NCBI RefSeq assembly: GCF_001757995.1
Contig: NZ_LXLV01000071.1
Location: 1 to 64,000, forward strand
Reading direction: 5' to 3'
Source: Bacillus mycoides
GTDB taxonomy: Bacteria > Bacillota > Bacilli > Bacillales > Bacillaceae_G
Length of the DNA: 64,000 nt
Below are positions 27,188 to 35,418 of this stretch, piece by piece (position 1 is the stretch's first letter; every line of letters begins with the position of its first letter). Position numbers and translations under genes: made by a program. The notes under the pieces were generated by a model that was given only the letters and a program-made list of their open reading frames with translations, did not search any database and was not told the origin of the DNA.

Positions 27188-27460
27188 GTTATATGGTATA
27201 AATAAAATCAGGTTCCATGTTAAATTATAACACGAATATTTACACATGTATATAGATGGTATATTAATAAGACACACAAAGTATTTCTAATTTTTTTACT
27301 GGTCACACAATTAAATTAAGCTCATATTTCCATAAAAAGACCAGTACACAAATACCAATTATCCCCCAAACCATAAATAATCAAATTGTGTTACCGGCCC
27401 GAAAGAAATAAAGGCAGTGTATTCCTTAAATTTATAAAAAATAATTGTGACTAGTCATAT

Positions 27461-29269
27461 TTAAATGTTTACCTTAGCCTGTTGTCCAAGTAGACTACTA
27501 AATAAACCACTTTCATCTTTTGCCAGTTGTGTGAAACTACCGTGTTGAATAATTTGTCCTTGATCCATTACAATTACTTGGTCAGCTTTACGTATAGTAG
27601 ATAGTCTATGTGCAATGACAATAATTGTCATGCTTCCTTTCAATCTTTCCAATGCTTCTTGTATTTTCGCTTCATTTTCAGCATCTAATGCACTTGTTGC
27701 CTCATCTAATACTAAAATAGAAGGCTTTCGAAGTATTGCTCTAGCCAGAACAAGACGTTGTCGTTCTCCCCCTGAAAGTTTGACTCCCCTATCGCCAATC
27801 AGTGTATCCAATCCGTGCGAGAGCCTACTAACAAACTCAGCGGAAGCAGAAAATTCCAAAGCTTCCCAAAGCTGCTCCTCACTTGCATTTGGTTCAACCA
27901 TTCTCAAATTGTCTCTTATACTGGCATTGAATAGAAATGGATCTTGAGGAACATAGCTAATAGATTTCCTCAATGATAATAGGTCCTTACTTGTCAACGG
28001 TTTGTTATCTATTAATAACTGACCGCTCTCCGGCTGCATAAGTCCCATTATGATATCAATTAATGTACTCTTTCCAGCACCGGAACGTCCTGAGATAGCT
28101 GTCATACAATTTGCAGGAATACGCAAATTAATATCTTTAAGTGAGTACACGGCATTTTCTTTATTGTAGCGGAAAGAGATATTTTGACACTCAATAGATT
28201 GTTCTATCTGCATAGGATTTATACAATCATTATCCTGCTCTATATCTTGCAATTCTATACTTTTCTTACACTCTTCCTGTAATTGCAGCAAATCTTTAAA
28301 AGCGGGAAGATTCGCTGCAATTTGTTCCATGTTTGATTGTATACCTGCAAATCGTGGCCACAAACGAGAAAATATAAGAATAATTAATAATAATTGCTCC
28401 GTTTTCGTCTGAAACAGCTGAACAGATAGAAAGATAAGAATAGCAATGAAAACAGCTGATGCAATTTTATAAAAGAGTTGAGAATTATTTCTCACCTTAA
28501 TATATGCAAACTGTTCACGTTCCACATCTTCTACCCAATTACGTAACCACATATAACGAGATCGTTCTAGTGTATTACTCTTAATATCCTTAATTCCATT
28601 AAAATGATCAGTTATACCTGCAAGATACGCTTTTGAATTCTCTGAGGTTCGACCACCTAATCTTTTTGATTTTTTAATAAATCTTCGTGAAAGAAAGGCA
28701 AGTACCACAGCGCAACATAGTACAAAAATTGTTATATCTGCCGCTAACCAAAAAGCGAAACCAATCTGTATAAATGTAAACATTAAAGAAGTGAGCAACT
28801 GTAAAAATAAATTAGTGCCTGCGCTAACACGCCCTAATTCCGTTGTCAAAGAATTGATAAGATCTGATTTTCTCTTTTTCACAAAAAAACTCCAGTTGGC
28901 CTGCAACAATCCACGATAAGTTTCCAATCTCAAATGATTAATAAAACGTATCTGGATTTTCGCATTACGAACTGTTATATTCCTTTGCAAAAGCGCTTGT
29001 CCCACGACCAATATAATATATATTCCTAATACAAGTGGTAATCCTAAAGTAGTTGGAATCTCACCTAGGAATCCAAGAACCCCTGAAAGAGGGCTTGTCT
29101 GTTCATTCATCTTCGCAATACCGCTAATACTTATCATAGGAATTAATAATAAAATGCCGATTCCTTCTACAAGACTGACCAATACCATTCCCATGAGATT
29201 AACAATGAGAATGTTTCCAGTAAAAGAGTATAACCGCTTTGTAAAATATAAAATATTTCTCATTTTCAC
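27461..29269 (-). CDS. Lasso peptide ABC exporter (D protein, fused permease-ATPase)
   Basis: 602 residues, one half-transporter. Six membrane helices in the first 330 residues and a nucleotide-binding domain after about 345: Walker A GRSGAGKST near 392, Q-loop PQDPFLF, signature LSGGERQRL near 498, Walker B ILVLDEATSALD near 520 and the His switch AHRLS. No N-terminal peptidase domain, as expected where a separate B2 protease cuts the leader. As a dimer it should export the mature lasso peptide and give self-immunity. ATG overlaps the nucleotidyltransferase stop by four bases. Last gene of the operon. Confidence 0.9.
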   Translation of the reverse strand: MKMRNILYFTKRLYSFTGNILIVNLMGMVLVSLVEGIGILLLIPMISISGIAKMNEQTSPLSGVLGFLGEIPTTLGLPLVLGIYIILVVGQALLQRNITVRNAKIQIRFINHLRLETYRGLLQANWSFFVKKRKSDLINSLTTELGRVSAGTNLFLQLLTSLMFTFIQIGFAFWLAADITIFVLCCAVVLAFLSRRFIKKSKRLGGRTSENSKAYLAGITDHFNGIKDIKSNTLERSRYMWLRNWVEDVEREQFAYIKVRNNSQLFYKIASAVFIAILIFLSVQLFQTKTEQLLLIILIFSRLWPRFAGIQSNMEQIAANLPAFKDLLQLQEECKKSIELQDIEQDNDCINPMQIEQSIECQNISFRYNKENAVYSLKDINLRIPANCMTAISGRSGAGKSTLIDIIMGLMQPESGQLLIDNKPLTSKDLLSLRKSISYVPQDPFLFNASIRDNLRMVEPNASEEQLWEALEFSASAEFVSRLSHGLDTLIGDRGVKLSGGERQRLVLARAILRKPSILVLDEATSALDAENEAKIQEALERLKGSMTIIVIAHRLSTIRKADQVIVMDQGQIIQHGSFTQLAKDESGLFSSLLGQQAKVNI

Positions 29270-30468
29270 TTCTCCTTACGGTACCTCATTTCCCTCCAAA
29301 TCCATAAAACCGGTCGCAAAGGGAAATATAAAACATGCAGTTGTTTTGGCAGTGGTAAAGTTTCCACATCCTGAGGATAAGGATACAACCAACTAAGATG
29401 AAACAGTAGCTTTTGAGAGCTTGTCTTTAACAAATATAAATATCGCTCATGATATTTTGAAACTTCTTCTGGGACAGGATCTGTATGCAAGTTAATCATA
29501 TTTTCCAAGTAATATATAGCAAGCTGCGCTAATTGCGTTACCCTTCTCCCTGACATTAATACTTTTGCCTCTTCCGCTATTATAAGAGTATCTAAAAGCT
29601 CAGAAGATAAAATAAGCGCCTGACCTACCAGTTGTTCACATCCATATCTTTCCAACATAACAGCGAGTTCTTCCCAATCTATTTCTTGCCTTACCATACG
29701 GTCAATGTCCGTTAACCATCGAAGCCTGGACCAACCATGTCTAGTCCCATGGGTCACAAGAAACATAAACAAATCCTCTCTACCTAAAAAATAGACAGGA
29801 TAATTTGTGACAGGACTAGTCCTCTTTCGCCCCCATAACTCATCGAAGCGTGGTTCCTTTCCCGGTCCTGGGTGTAGTCGCCAATGAATCTCCAATTTCA
29901 CCTTACTTATCGGATGCATGTAAGTTGTATGGTGGCGTCTCCACTTCCATTCATTCATAACCGTCGGAAAATCATCCTCTTTGACATAACCATTCTTTAC
30001 AAGTAATTCGTTCACTTTTCCAAGATCATCTATAGGAACAAGGGCATCCAGATCCCCTGATGTTCGAAGAGAAACATCTCCATATAGGTCTGCGCCAAGA
30101 ATAGGGCCCTTCAAAAATAAAAGTTGAAGTTGGTTTTCAGCAAATAATTTACTTACTTTTCCCATTTCTCCACTTAAATGAAGCATATGGAATGTATTCC
30201 TTTTAAAATATGTACTTAATACTTGCACAACATTTGATGGAACTAACTGTTTATCAATAGATTTCATTTTTGGATAAATGAACGCGTACATACGATGATG
30301 CAGCGCCAGTTTCAAAAATTTGTTCCAATCAATATTTATGAACCAGTCTCCCGGGATTTCTTGTATCTCTTTATCTTCCTTCTTTATAATTTCAAGTAAC
30401 AATTTTAGTTCTTTAGGTAAATGACTCAAATCAAGATTACAACCGGTATACATCTCATTCTCCTTCAA
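29266..30468 (-). CDS. Lasso cluster nucleotidyltransferase-family protein (N)
   Basis: 400 residues, nucleotidyltransferase_5 type. FLKGPILGADLYGD near 118-131 and TSGDLDALV near 137-144 carry the Asp-x-Asp metal site; the rest is helical. Such genes accompany phosphorylated lasso peptides of Bacilli. My memory of pseudomycoidin from B. pseudomycoides is that the N protein attaches sugar to the phosphorylated C-terminal Ser; I could not check this. Starts within the operon, 7 bases after B2. Confidence 0.82.
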   Translation of the reverse strand: MKENEMYTGCNLDLSHLPKELKLLLEIIKKEDKEIQEIPGDWFINIDWNKFLKLALHHRMYAFIYPKMKSIDKQLVPSNVVQVLSTYFKRNTFHMLHLSGEMGKVSKLFAENQLQLLFLKGPILGADLYGDVSLRTSGDLDALVPIDDLGKVNELLVKNGYVKEDDFPTVMNEWKWRRHHTTYMHPISKVKLEIHWRLHPGPGKEPRFDELWGRKRTSPVTNYPVYFLGREDLFMFLVTHGTRHGWSRLRWLTDIDRMVRQEIDWEELAVMLERYGCEQLVGQALILSSELLDTLIIAEEAKVLMSGRRVTQLAQLAIYYLENMINLHTDPVPEEVSKYHERYLYLLKTSSQKLLFHLSWLYPYPQDVETLPLPKQLHVLYFPLRPVLWIWREMRYRKEK

Positions 30469-30475
30469 GATTTTT

Positions 30476-30928
30476 TTACCCTATCCTTTTTGCAAATTTA
30501 CCAACAACGGTAAATCTCTTCATTTCTTCTACGCCAGTAATATAAAAGGGCCCGCTACGTAACCACGCATGGGCAATCATATTTCCTGTCTCATCTTTCG
30601 CGGTCCCTAAGTAAAGGGTACTTTCAATTTGACGCTTCTCCAACATTTTCATTGCAGCGATAGCTTTAACGAGACACTGGCTTTCCCAAAATGTATAACG
30701 GCTCATCATATGCACTGCTTGAGAAATTTCCCTTAACGTAATCTTTTCCGATTCATCATAGCTTAAAGACGTTTCTGCCATATGAATTCCTAATATAGGA
30801 GCAGCTTTAGAAAACGGTATACTTTTAAGAATACGAGCCCAGCCTAAATAAAAGAAAGCTTCTATAAGTAATAATTTTGTTCCCATATCGAACGACAAGA
30901 AAGCTTTGGCTTTATTTATGATATTCAT
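30476..30928 (-). CDS. Lasso leader peptidase (B2, transglutaminase-like)
   Basis: 150 residues, the stand-alone C-terminal half of the split lasso protease. Catalytic Cys at 85 (FWESQCLVKA) and His at 120 (IAHAWLRSG) match the papain/transglutaminase-like triad. It cuts the leader after the Thr-Met pair of the precursor, when the B1 protein has delivered the leader. Follows B1 by 45 bases. Confidence 0.92.
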   Translation of the reverse strand: MNIINKAKAFLSFDMGTKLLLIEAFFYLGWARILKSIPFSKAAPILGIHMAETSLSYDESEKITLREISQAVHMMSRYTFWESQCLVKAIAAMKMLEKRQIESTLYLGTAKDETGNMIAHAWLRSGPFYITGVEEMKRFTVVGKFAKRIG

Positions 30929-30973
30929 CGATCCTACTCCTAATCTATTAAATCTGGAACGTTCAATTAAAAA

Positions 30974-31273
30974 TCAAAGTTTTTCATCAACCGAGATTAA
31001 CCCTTCTGCATACAAATGATTTAAGAAAGAGAGTACTTGTTCCTTACATTCTGCCTCTTCAATCATATATCGAGACAATAATATATCAATCACTTGATTG
31101 ACAGATATTAATTCATTAATTAAACTCCAAATTTCACCACCTATACCTCCTAAGTTATAGTATTTCCCATTATGGATGCTCATCATCACTTTCTCCCCAT
31201 CCATATCGCTCACTACATTTTCCTGACCTTGTACAACAAAACTGTGTAATGAAATTGTTTGTTTACTACTCAT
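30974..31273 (-). CDS. Lasso leader-binding protein (B1, PqqD-like RRE)
   Basis: 99 residues, the RiPP recognition element as a separate protein: three beta strands (NGKYYNLGGIGGEIWSLI near 35-52) then a helical bundle, as in PqqD. It binds the WxxP region of the leader and brings the precursor to B2. The ATG overlaps the kinase gene by one base (stop/start TAATG type). Confidence 0.92.
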   Translation of the reverse strand: MSSKQTISLHSFVVQGQENVVSDMDGEKVMMSIHNGKYYNLGGIGGEIWSLINELISVNQVIDILLSRYMIEEAECKEQVLSFLNHLYAEGLISVDEKL

Positions 31274-32202
31274 TATTTTTCCTCCTCTTTTAAAGACTCT
31301 AGAATTTTGGATACTAAATCATGTGCCGTAAACTTTGAAATAGGACGTCTCAATTGAAACATATCTATTTTGTTTACGATATTTGTAGAATGCATAAAAT
31401 GCCATTCCATCATCCCCAATCGTGGGATTAATGAATTCCTATATGTATGACGCAGCAATGTGCGTAGTCTCTCCAGTCCTTCAATCTGCTGAAGTTCAAC
31501 ATCCCCATTTTCTACTTTCACTAATTCGAATACACCTGCCAATGGTAATGGTTCCTCGAAAAAGTTAGCTGTAACGGGGACAGCATATTTAGTTTCCCTT
31601 TCAAATAATGGCTGATAATGCGCTGTCTCCATTCCAAACTGATCAAGACTCTCTTTCCATAACTTTTGTTGTGGGTAAGATGGTGTAACAAAAGGAGTAT
31701 TATCCTCAGAAAGAGACACAGCAATTACATCATCACTTAAAAGCTTATAGCCTTTGCTTAAAAGGGCTGATGCAAGAGTTGATTTTCCAGCTCCTGATCT
31801 TCCTACAAAAGCATACGCCTTTCCATTGATGGCTATTACACTTCCATGCAGAGGGAGTATTTTTCTCTGCATCAACAATGCCCCCATACAAGTCCCAAGA
31901 ATATAAAGCCGAATCTTATCTTGATCAGACCCTTTCATAGGTGAAACAATGATTTTTTCTCCATTTTTAATACAAAACGTAGCAGTTTCGGGGATTTGAA
32001 ACATAATTAATTCTTCTTCAACTACAAACACTGACTTCGGAGAAGATAACTCTCCCCATAATTGGGACAAATCTGCAGTTTCTATTTTTACGTCTACTTC
32101 ATTTTCGTAATTACTTACTTGAGGCAATTCCGGCAGGGGAATCTCACTTAATAGGGCTAATCCGAAGGCTTTGTAAATCTCTTTCTTTACAGTATGTATC
32201 AT
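31273..32202 (-). CDS. HPr-kinase-like lasso peptide kinase (K)
   Basis: 309 residues from the ATG at 32202 with GGAG eight bases upstream; a GTG three codons earlier overlaps that site. The C-terminal half resembles HPr kinase/phosphorylase: HGSVIAING near 119, Walker A GRSGAGKSTLA near 134-144 and the acidic LLSDDVIAV near 154-162. The N-terminal part is specific to the RiPP kinases. By analogy with the paeninodin kinase it phosphorylates the C-terminal Ser of the precursor, and the precursor here does end in Ser. Lies downstream of the attenuator. Confidence 0.9.
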   Translation of the reverse strand: MIHTVKKEIYKAFGLALLSEIPLPELPQVSNYENEVDVKIETADLSQLWGELSSPKSVFVVEEELIMFQIPETATFCIKNGEKIIVSPMKGSDQDKIRLYILGTCMGALLMQRKILPLHGSVIAINGKAYAFVGRSGAGKSTLASALLSKGYKLLSDDVIAVSLSEDNTPFVTPSYPQQKLWKESLDQFGMETAHYQPLFERETKYAVPVTANFFEEPLPLAGVFELVKVENGDVELQQIEGLERLRTLLRHTYRNSLIPRLGMMEWHFMHSTNIVNKIDMFQLRRPISKFTAHDLVSKILESLKEEEK

Positions 32203-32234
32203 CTTTCTCACTCCAAATAGTTGAAAAATTGATT

Positions 32235-32272
32235 AAAAAAAACCCTTATACCGTAATTAAACTATATAAGGG
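32235..32272 (-). terminator. Intrinsic terminator/attenuator between precursor and kinase genes
   Basis: Minus-strand hairpin with perfect arms CCCTTATA (32272-32265) and TATAAGGG (32250-32243) followed by eight U. It lies 38 bases after the precursor stop and 33 bases before the kinase start, inside the lasso operon. Partial termination here would give more precursor message than enzyme message. Confidence 0.85.
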
Positions 32273-32309
32273 CTGTAAAGCATATAAATCTCATTTAAAT
32301 ATTAGTGCA

Positions 32310-32441
32310 TTAGCTGTGGTGAAGAGCGCCTTGCTCATCCTCATCTTCAAAAACTTGGTCAACAAGTCTTTTTCCAGGTCCAGCCATTGTCATGTTGATA
32401 TCAAGTACTTCTAATACTGGTGATTGCCATTCTTGTTTCAT
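32310..32441 (-). CDS. Lasso peptide precursor (A), paeninodin/pseudomycoidin type
   Basis: 43 residues, ATG at 32441 with AAAGGGGGTGA seven bases upstream. Leader residues 1-19: W5-x-x-P8 with Leu10 fits the YxxP RRE-binding motif, and Thr18 is the invariant Thr at position -2. Cleavage after Met19 gives a 24-residue core (20-43). The core starts Ala-Gly-Pro-Gly and has Asp as core residue 9, so the N-terminal Ala can close a nine-residue macrolactam. The acidic stretch EDEDE is at core 13-17, and the core ends His-His-Ser. The C-terminal Ser is the expected target of the neighbouring kinase. It lies between the cyclase and kinase genes. Confidence 0.93.
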   Translation of the reverse strand: MKQEWQSPVLEVLDINMTMAGPGKRLVDQVFEDEDEQGALHHS

Positions 32442-32455
32442 AATTTCACCCCCTT

Positions 32456-34393
32456 TCAAATATATTTTTTGATAAATCGATAGACAATAAGACTACGCAT
32501 TAAAATTCTAAAATCTGGATCAAACACGTATTCTACTCGTGGTTCTCCTTGAACTTTCAAAATCGCGCTCTTAATAATCTCCATATTAAAAAAGTTAGAG
32601 GCCACTGGGTCTTTACTAAGCTGCTGAAGTTCCTCGATAAACATTTTCCATGAAGGAATCATGCGATGAACCACATCGGCTGCCTGTATTCCCCGCACAC
32701 GCTGATTTAATCTTACTTTGTCAGGAAGAAATCCTTTTGTGGACCTCCGGACAAGTGCACGATTTAAGCCATTTTGAACAAATTGTTCGAGTGGTAACGA
32801 TAAACAGAATCGAATTACCCGTAAGTCATTCGTTGGATCATGCCCTTGTAAACCATAACGCAAGGAGAGCTTTGTTCCACTTGTACCCGTTGTATTCCAC
32901 AAGTTTAGCTGTTCAAAATGTTTCTGCCTTATTTCATATATATTTGGGATAGAGGCCCCTGTTACTTTCACACCATGTTCTTCAAGCTTTCTAAATACAT
33001 CAGTACGTTTTGCAAGTTCTGGACTAACTAACGTTGGCAGTTCGTATTGCTGTTCTGAGGAAAACATGTTTTTTATCGATGGAAATGCTTTCTCCCCTAC
33101 AACTTTCAGTATTCTCGATTTTTTGACCCCAACGTTCTTACCATACAAATCAATTTCACGATAAAGCTGCAACCAGCTGAACTTTTTAAGTAAAATCGCA
33201 TAATAATCTAAAGCTGGCCCCCAAGAGATTGTGAAATTTCCTCTCGCTCCATTTAAGAGCACCCCAATCCCTTGTTGTTGGGCTTTTTCATAAATTCCTT
33301 TCACCCAGACGGAATTTTCGAAAAATTTATATGGCATCTCCATAATCTCAAGCCAATCATCAATTTCTGAGAAAGAATTTTCTCCCGGAAAATTCAAATA
33401 ATTCCCTTTAATATTCCCTACATGTTGTACTGTAGTTTGAATAAATGGCTTTTCATCAGCAATCGTATGACCACGAGTCCAATCAGTAAACCCTTCCGCA
33501 GGTACTGAGCTGAATGTATATAATTTTTTGTTCTCTTTTTGCAGCGCTCTCGCAGCAAAGCTAGCAACAGCTCCTGAATCTAATCCCCCACTTAAATGAG
33601 AACCAACATTACGATGAGTACGTAACCTTGATGTTACTGCGCTTTCAAATACGTCCCTGAACGCCTCTTCATAATCTTCATTTGATTTGAGTTGCAACTG
33701 CTCCTCTACAAATAACGTGTCGTATTTCGCAATACTAACTCTTCCCTTAACTACGGAGATAGTATGAGAAGGCGGGACTTGCTCTATATTTTTATGCACT
33801 GTTGAAAATGCATCTATTGTATCAAGCATATTAGGTATCGCTAAATATTCAGCTAACCATTGCTCATTCAATTCCTTCCCTACGTACGGTAAAGAAAACA
33901 GCGGTTGTATGCTAGTACAAAAAGCAAATTGATTTTGATTGCGGTAAAAGTAAAAAGTCCGACTTCCTGAAAAATCACGTGCCCCAAAGAGCAATTGCTT
34001 TCTCTCATCCCAAATCATGAAAGCAAAATCACCAATTAGATACTTTGGTACATGCTCTCCCCACTTTTGATAAGCGAGTAAAATCAACTTACTATCAGGC
34101 ATCTCTCTTCTATGTACCTTTTCTACTTGCAATCTATCGAATAATTCATTGCGATTATCAATAATAGCATCAGCAGTTATAACCAACTGTGTTTCATAAT
34201 CATAGTAAGGTAATTGTTCATTAATAGATTCAGATGTTATCCATTTTGCATGGGAGCCCAAAAAAATATTTTCCTTGTGCCATATATCGGTATTGTCACC
34301 TGGATAACGAGATAAATCCTTCATGATTCCAATCCTATGTTCAGGCGGTATCGGTTCTCCATTTAAATGATAAATTCCGGTTATTGCACTCAT
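32456..34393 (-). CDS. Lasso cyclase (C, asparagine-synthetase-like)
   Basis: 645 residues from the ATG at 34393, which has GGGAGG seven bases upstream. N-terminal glutaminase-like domain with Ser at position 2 instead of the catalytic Cys of true asparagine synthetases, so no glutamine use is expected. C-terminal synthetase domain with the ATP pyrophosphatase motif SGGLDS at about 268-273. It adenylates the Asp9 side chain of the core and lets the N-terminal Ala attack to form the ring. First gene of the lasso operon; its TGA stop is 14 bases before the precursor ATG. Confidence 0.93.
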   Translation of the reverse strand: MSAITGIYHLNGEPIPPEHRIGIMKDLSRYPGDNTDIWHKENIFLGSHAKWITSESINEQLPYYDYETQLVITADAIIDNRNELFDRLQVEKVHRREMPDSKLILLAYQKWGEHVPKYLIGDFAFMIWDERKQLLFGARDFSGSRTFYFYRNQNQFAFCTSIQPLFSLPYVGKELNEQWLAEYLAIPNMLDTIDAFSTVHKNIEQVPPSHTISVVKGRVSIAKYDTLFVEEQLQLKSNEDYEEAFRDVFESAVTSRLRTHRNVGSHLSGGLDSGAVASFAARALQKENKKLYTFSSVPAEGFTDWTRGHTIADEKPFIQTTVQHVGNIKGNYLNFPGENSFSEIDDWLEIMEMPYKFFENSVWVKGIYEKAQQQGIGVLLNGARGNFTISWGPALDYYAILLKKFSWLQLYREIDLYGKNVGVKKSRILKVVGEKAFPSIKNMFSSEQQYELPTLVSPELAKRTDVFRKLEEHGVKVTGASIPNIYEIRQKHFEQLNLWNTTGTSGTKLSLRYGLQGHDPTNDLRVIRFCLSLPLEQFVQNGLNRALVRRSTKGFLPDKVRLNQRVRGIQAADVVHRMIPSWKMFIEELQQLSKDPVASNFFNMEIIKSAILKVQGEPRVEYVFDPDFRILMRSLIVYRFIKKYI

Positions 34394-34473
34394 TTTTTTC
34401 CTCCCACTACGAGACAATTAAGGGAAAACCCGATGGATAAGCAAATTACCAGATATATCAAAAAAATATTATT

Positions 34474-34482
34474 AATATACCA
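34474..34482 (-). promoter_or_regulatory. Candidate extended -10 promoter of the lasso operon
   Basis: TGG-TATATT on the minus strand (34482-34474), about 80 bases before the cyclase ATG. TTGAGG lies upstream but only 14 bases away, so recognition would rely on the TGN extension. Confidence 0.38.
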
Positions 34483-34724
34483 GAAAACTCTTTCCTCAAA
34501 CTACCTCGTTTACGCATAACAGATTTTAAAACCTGATTTTATAGCCTTAAATCTTTTTTCAGTTGAAGTATTCAAACCTTCAGGCTACCTATCCTATTGT
34601 AAACCCTTGCATTTTGATTTTCTCAAAAAATGAACAAAGGTGTGATTCTCTTAATTCGAACCAAGATATTACCATCTGAATTTTATATGAATAAAAATCC
34701 TTGAATTTAATATATCAATAAAAC

Positions 34725-34752
34725 GTTTATATTCTTTATAAAGAATATAAAC
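34725..34752. repeat. Perfect 28-base palindrome
   Basis: Arms GTTTATATTCTTTA at 34725-34738 and their exact complement at 34739-34752, no loop. Lies about 240 bases upstream of the lasso promoter candidate. Could be an operator or a recombination scar. Confidence 0.6.
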
Positions 34753-34857
34753 TCAGATTACCATTTCACTATTGCATTGTCAAGCATCTATATACTTAAA
34801 AAAATGAATATTTATATATCTTTTTTAGTAACTGTAAAAACAAATAATACAGTAAAA

Positions 34858-34885
34858 TCGGTAGGAGGCTTTACATCCCTACCGA
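34858..34885 (-). terminator. Hairpin, possible terminator of EPS locus 2
   Basis: Perfect eight-base arms TCGGTAGG / CCTACCGA with a 12-base loop, then TTTT on the minus strand. About 530 bases after the last EPS gene, so a weak and distant terminator. Confidence 0.4.
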
Positions 34886-35125
34886 CTATTAATCTCACCA
34901 ATCGAGCTTTTACGAACATTCCATCTATTTTCTTAGTTTCCCTAAAATCTTAAGGTAGTGCTCTTAATACTCATAAATAGCAGGATAAACGTTATATCTT
35001 ACAAATAAACAGGAGAATTTTCATCTTTTTATATTTTAAAAATTTCTGTGCTATGATATTTTATATAATTTATTATTAACCCACTAATTAAAGTTGATTT
35101 TTCACGTGTTATGTTCTCTATTACT

Positions 35126-35162
35126 TTATTCTCCTGCTTCTTTAATCGAAACAGGAGAATAA
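35126..35162 (+). terminator. Hairpin reading as a plus-strand terminator
   Basis: Perfect 11-base arms (35126-35136 / 35152-35162) followed by CCTTTTTATA on the plus strand. Part of the right arm and the T run is repeated imperfectly at about 35005-35035. No plus-strand gene ends just before it. Confidence 0.4.
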
Positions 35163-35205
35163 CCTTTTTATATTTATACCATTTTCACAAAGGGGATGAT
35201 ATAAT

Positions 35206-35418
35206 ATGCGTTTACCACTAATAAAAAATACCATCCGCATTTACCATAAGATTATGTACGCTTACTATTTCACTCTTTATAGGGATTGCCGTGACTTTCA
35301 TTCAAAGAAAATTTTTTTCAGTAAAATGAGATTTCACAAAAACAGCACTGAATGAGATATTAAATCCTCCTAGTTCATTAACACCTTTCTTAATTAAAGC
35401 TGTTTCTATTTTTTATCT
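35206..35418 (+). pseudogene. Degenerate remnant of a membrane protein gene
   Basis: On the plus strand AAAGGGGATGAT precedes ATG at 35206 and the frame opens MRLPLIKNTIRI. A single shift near 35260 moves into a hydrophobic segment (LTISLFIGIAVTFIQ), then one TGA near 35328, then further open frame (LNPPSSLTPFLIKAVS) that runs into the antisense of the aminotransferase gene. Start, ribosome site and membrane helix suggest the N-terminus of a sensor kinase or similar protein that has decayed. Weak call; family not recognised. Confidence 0.35.

Larger units (their letters stand above)
26266..27460. other. Long intergenic region between fabZ and the lasso cluster
   Basis: About 1.2 kb, strongly AT-rich, no convincing gene. 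It holds a long hairpin at 26402-26478 and an isolated bidirectional terminator at 27137-27187. It also holds a 27-codon plus-strand frame (26473-26556, GTG start after GGAGG) and a 23-codon hydrophobic minus-strand frame (27374-27303, no ribosome site). An inverted repeat ACTGGTC/GACCAGT lies at about 27298-27344. The fabZ promoter should lie near its right edge at 26270-26350, but I see no clear hexamers. Confidence 0.5.
34394..35418. other. Intergenic region between lasso cluster and EPS locus 2
   Basis: About 1 kb, AT-rich. It contains the lasso promoter candidate, a near-palindrome at about 34521-34536 and a perfect 28-base palindrome (34725-34752). Two hairpins follow (34858-34885 and 35126-35162), then a degenerate plus-strand coding remnant from 35206. 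No intact gene seen. Confidence 0.55.
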
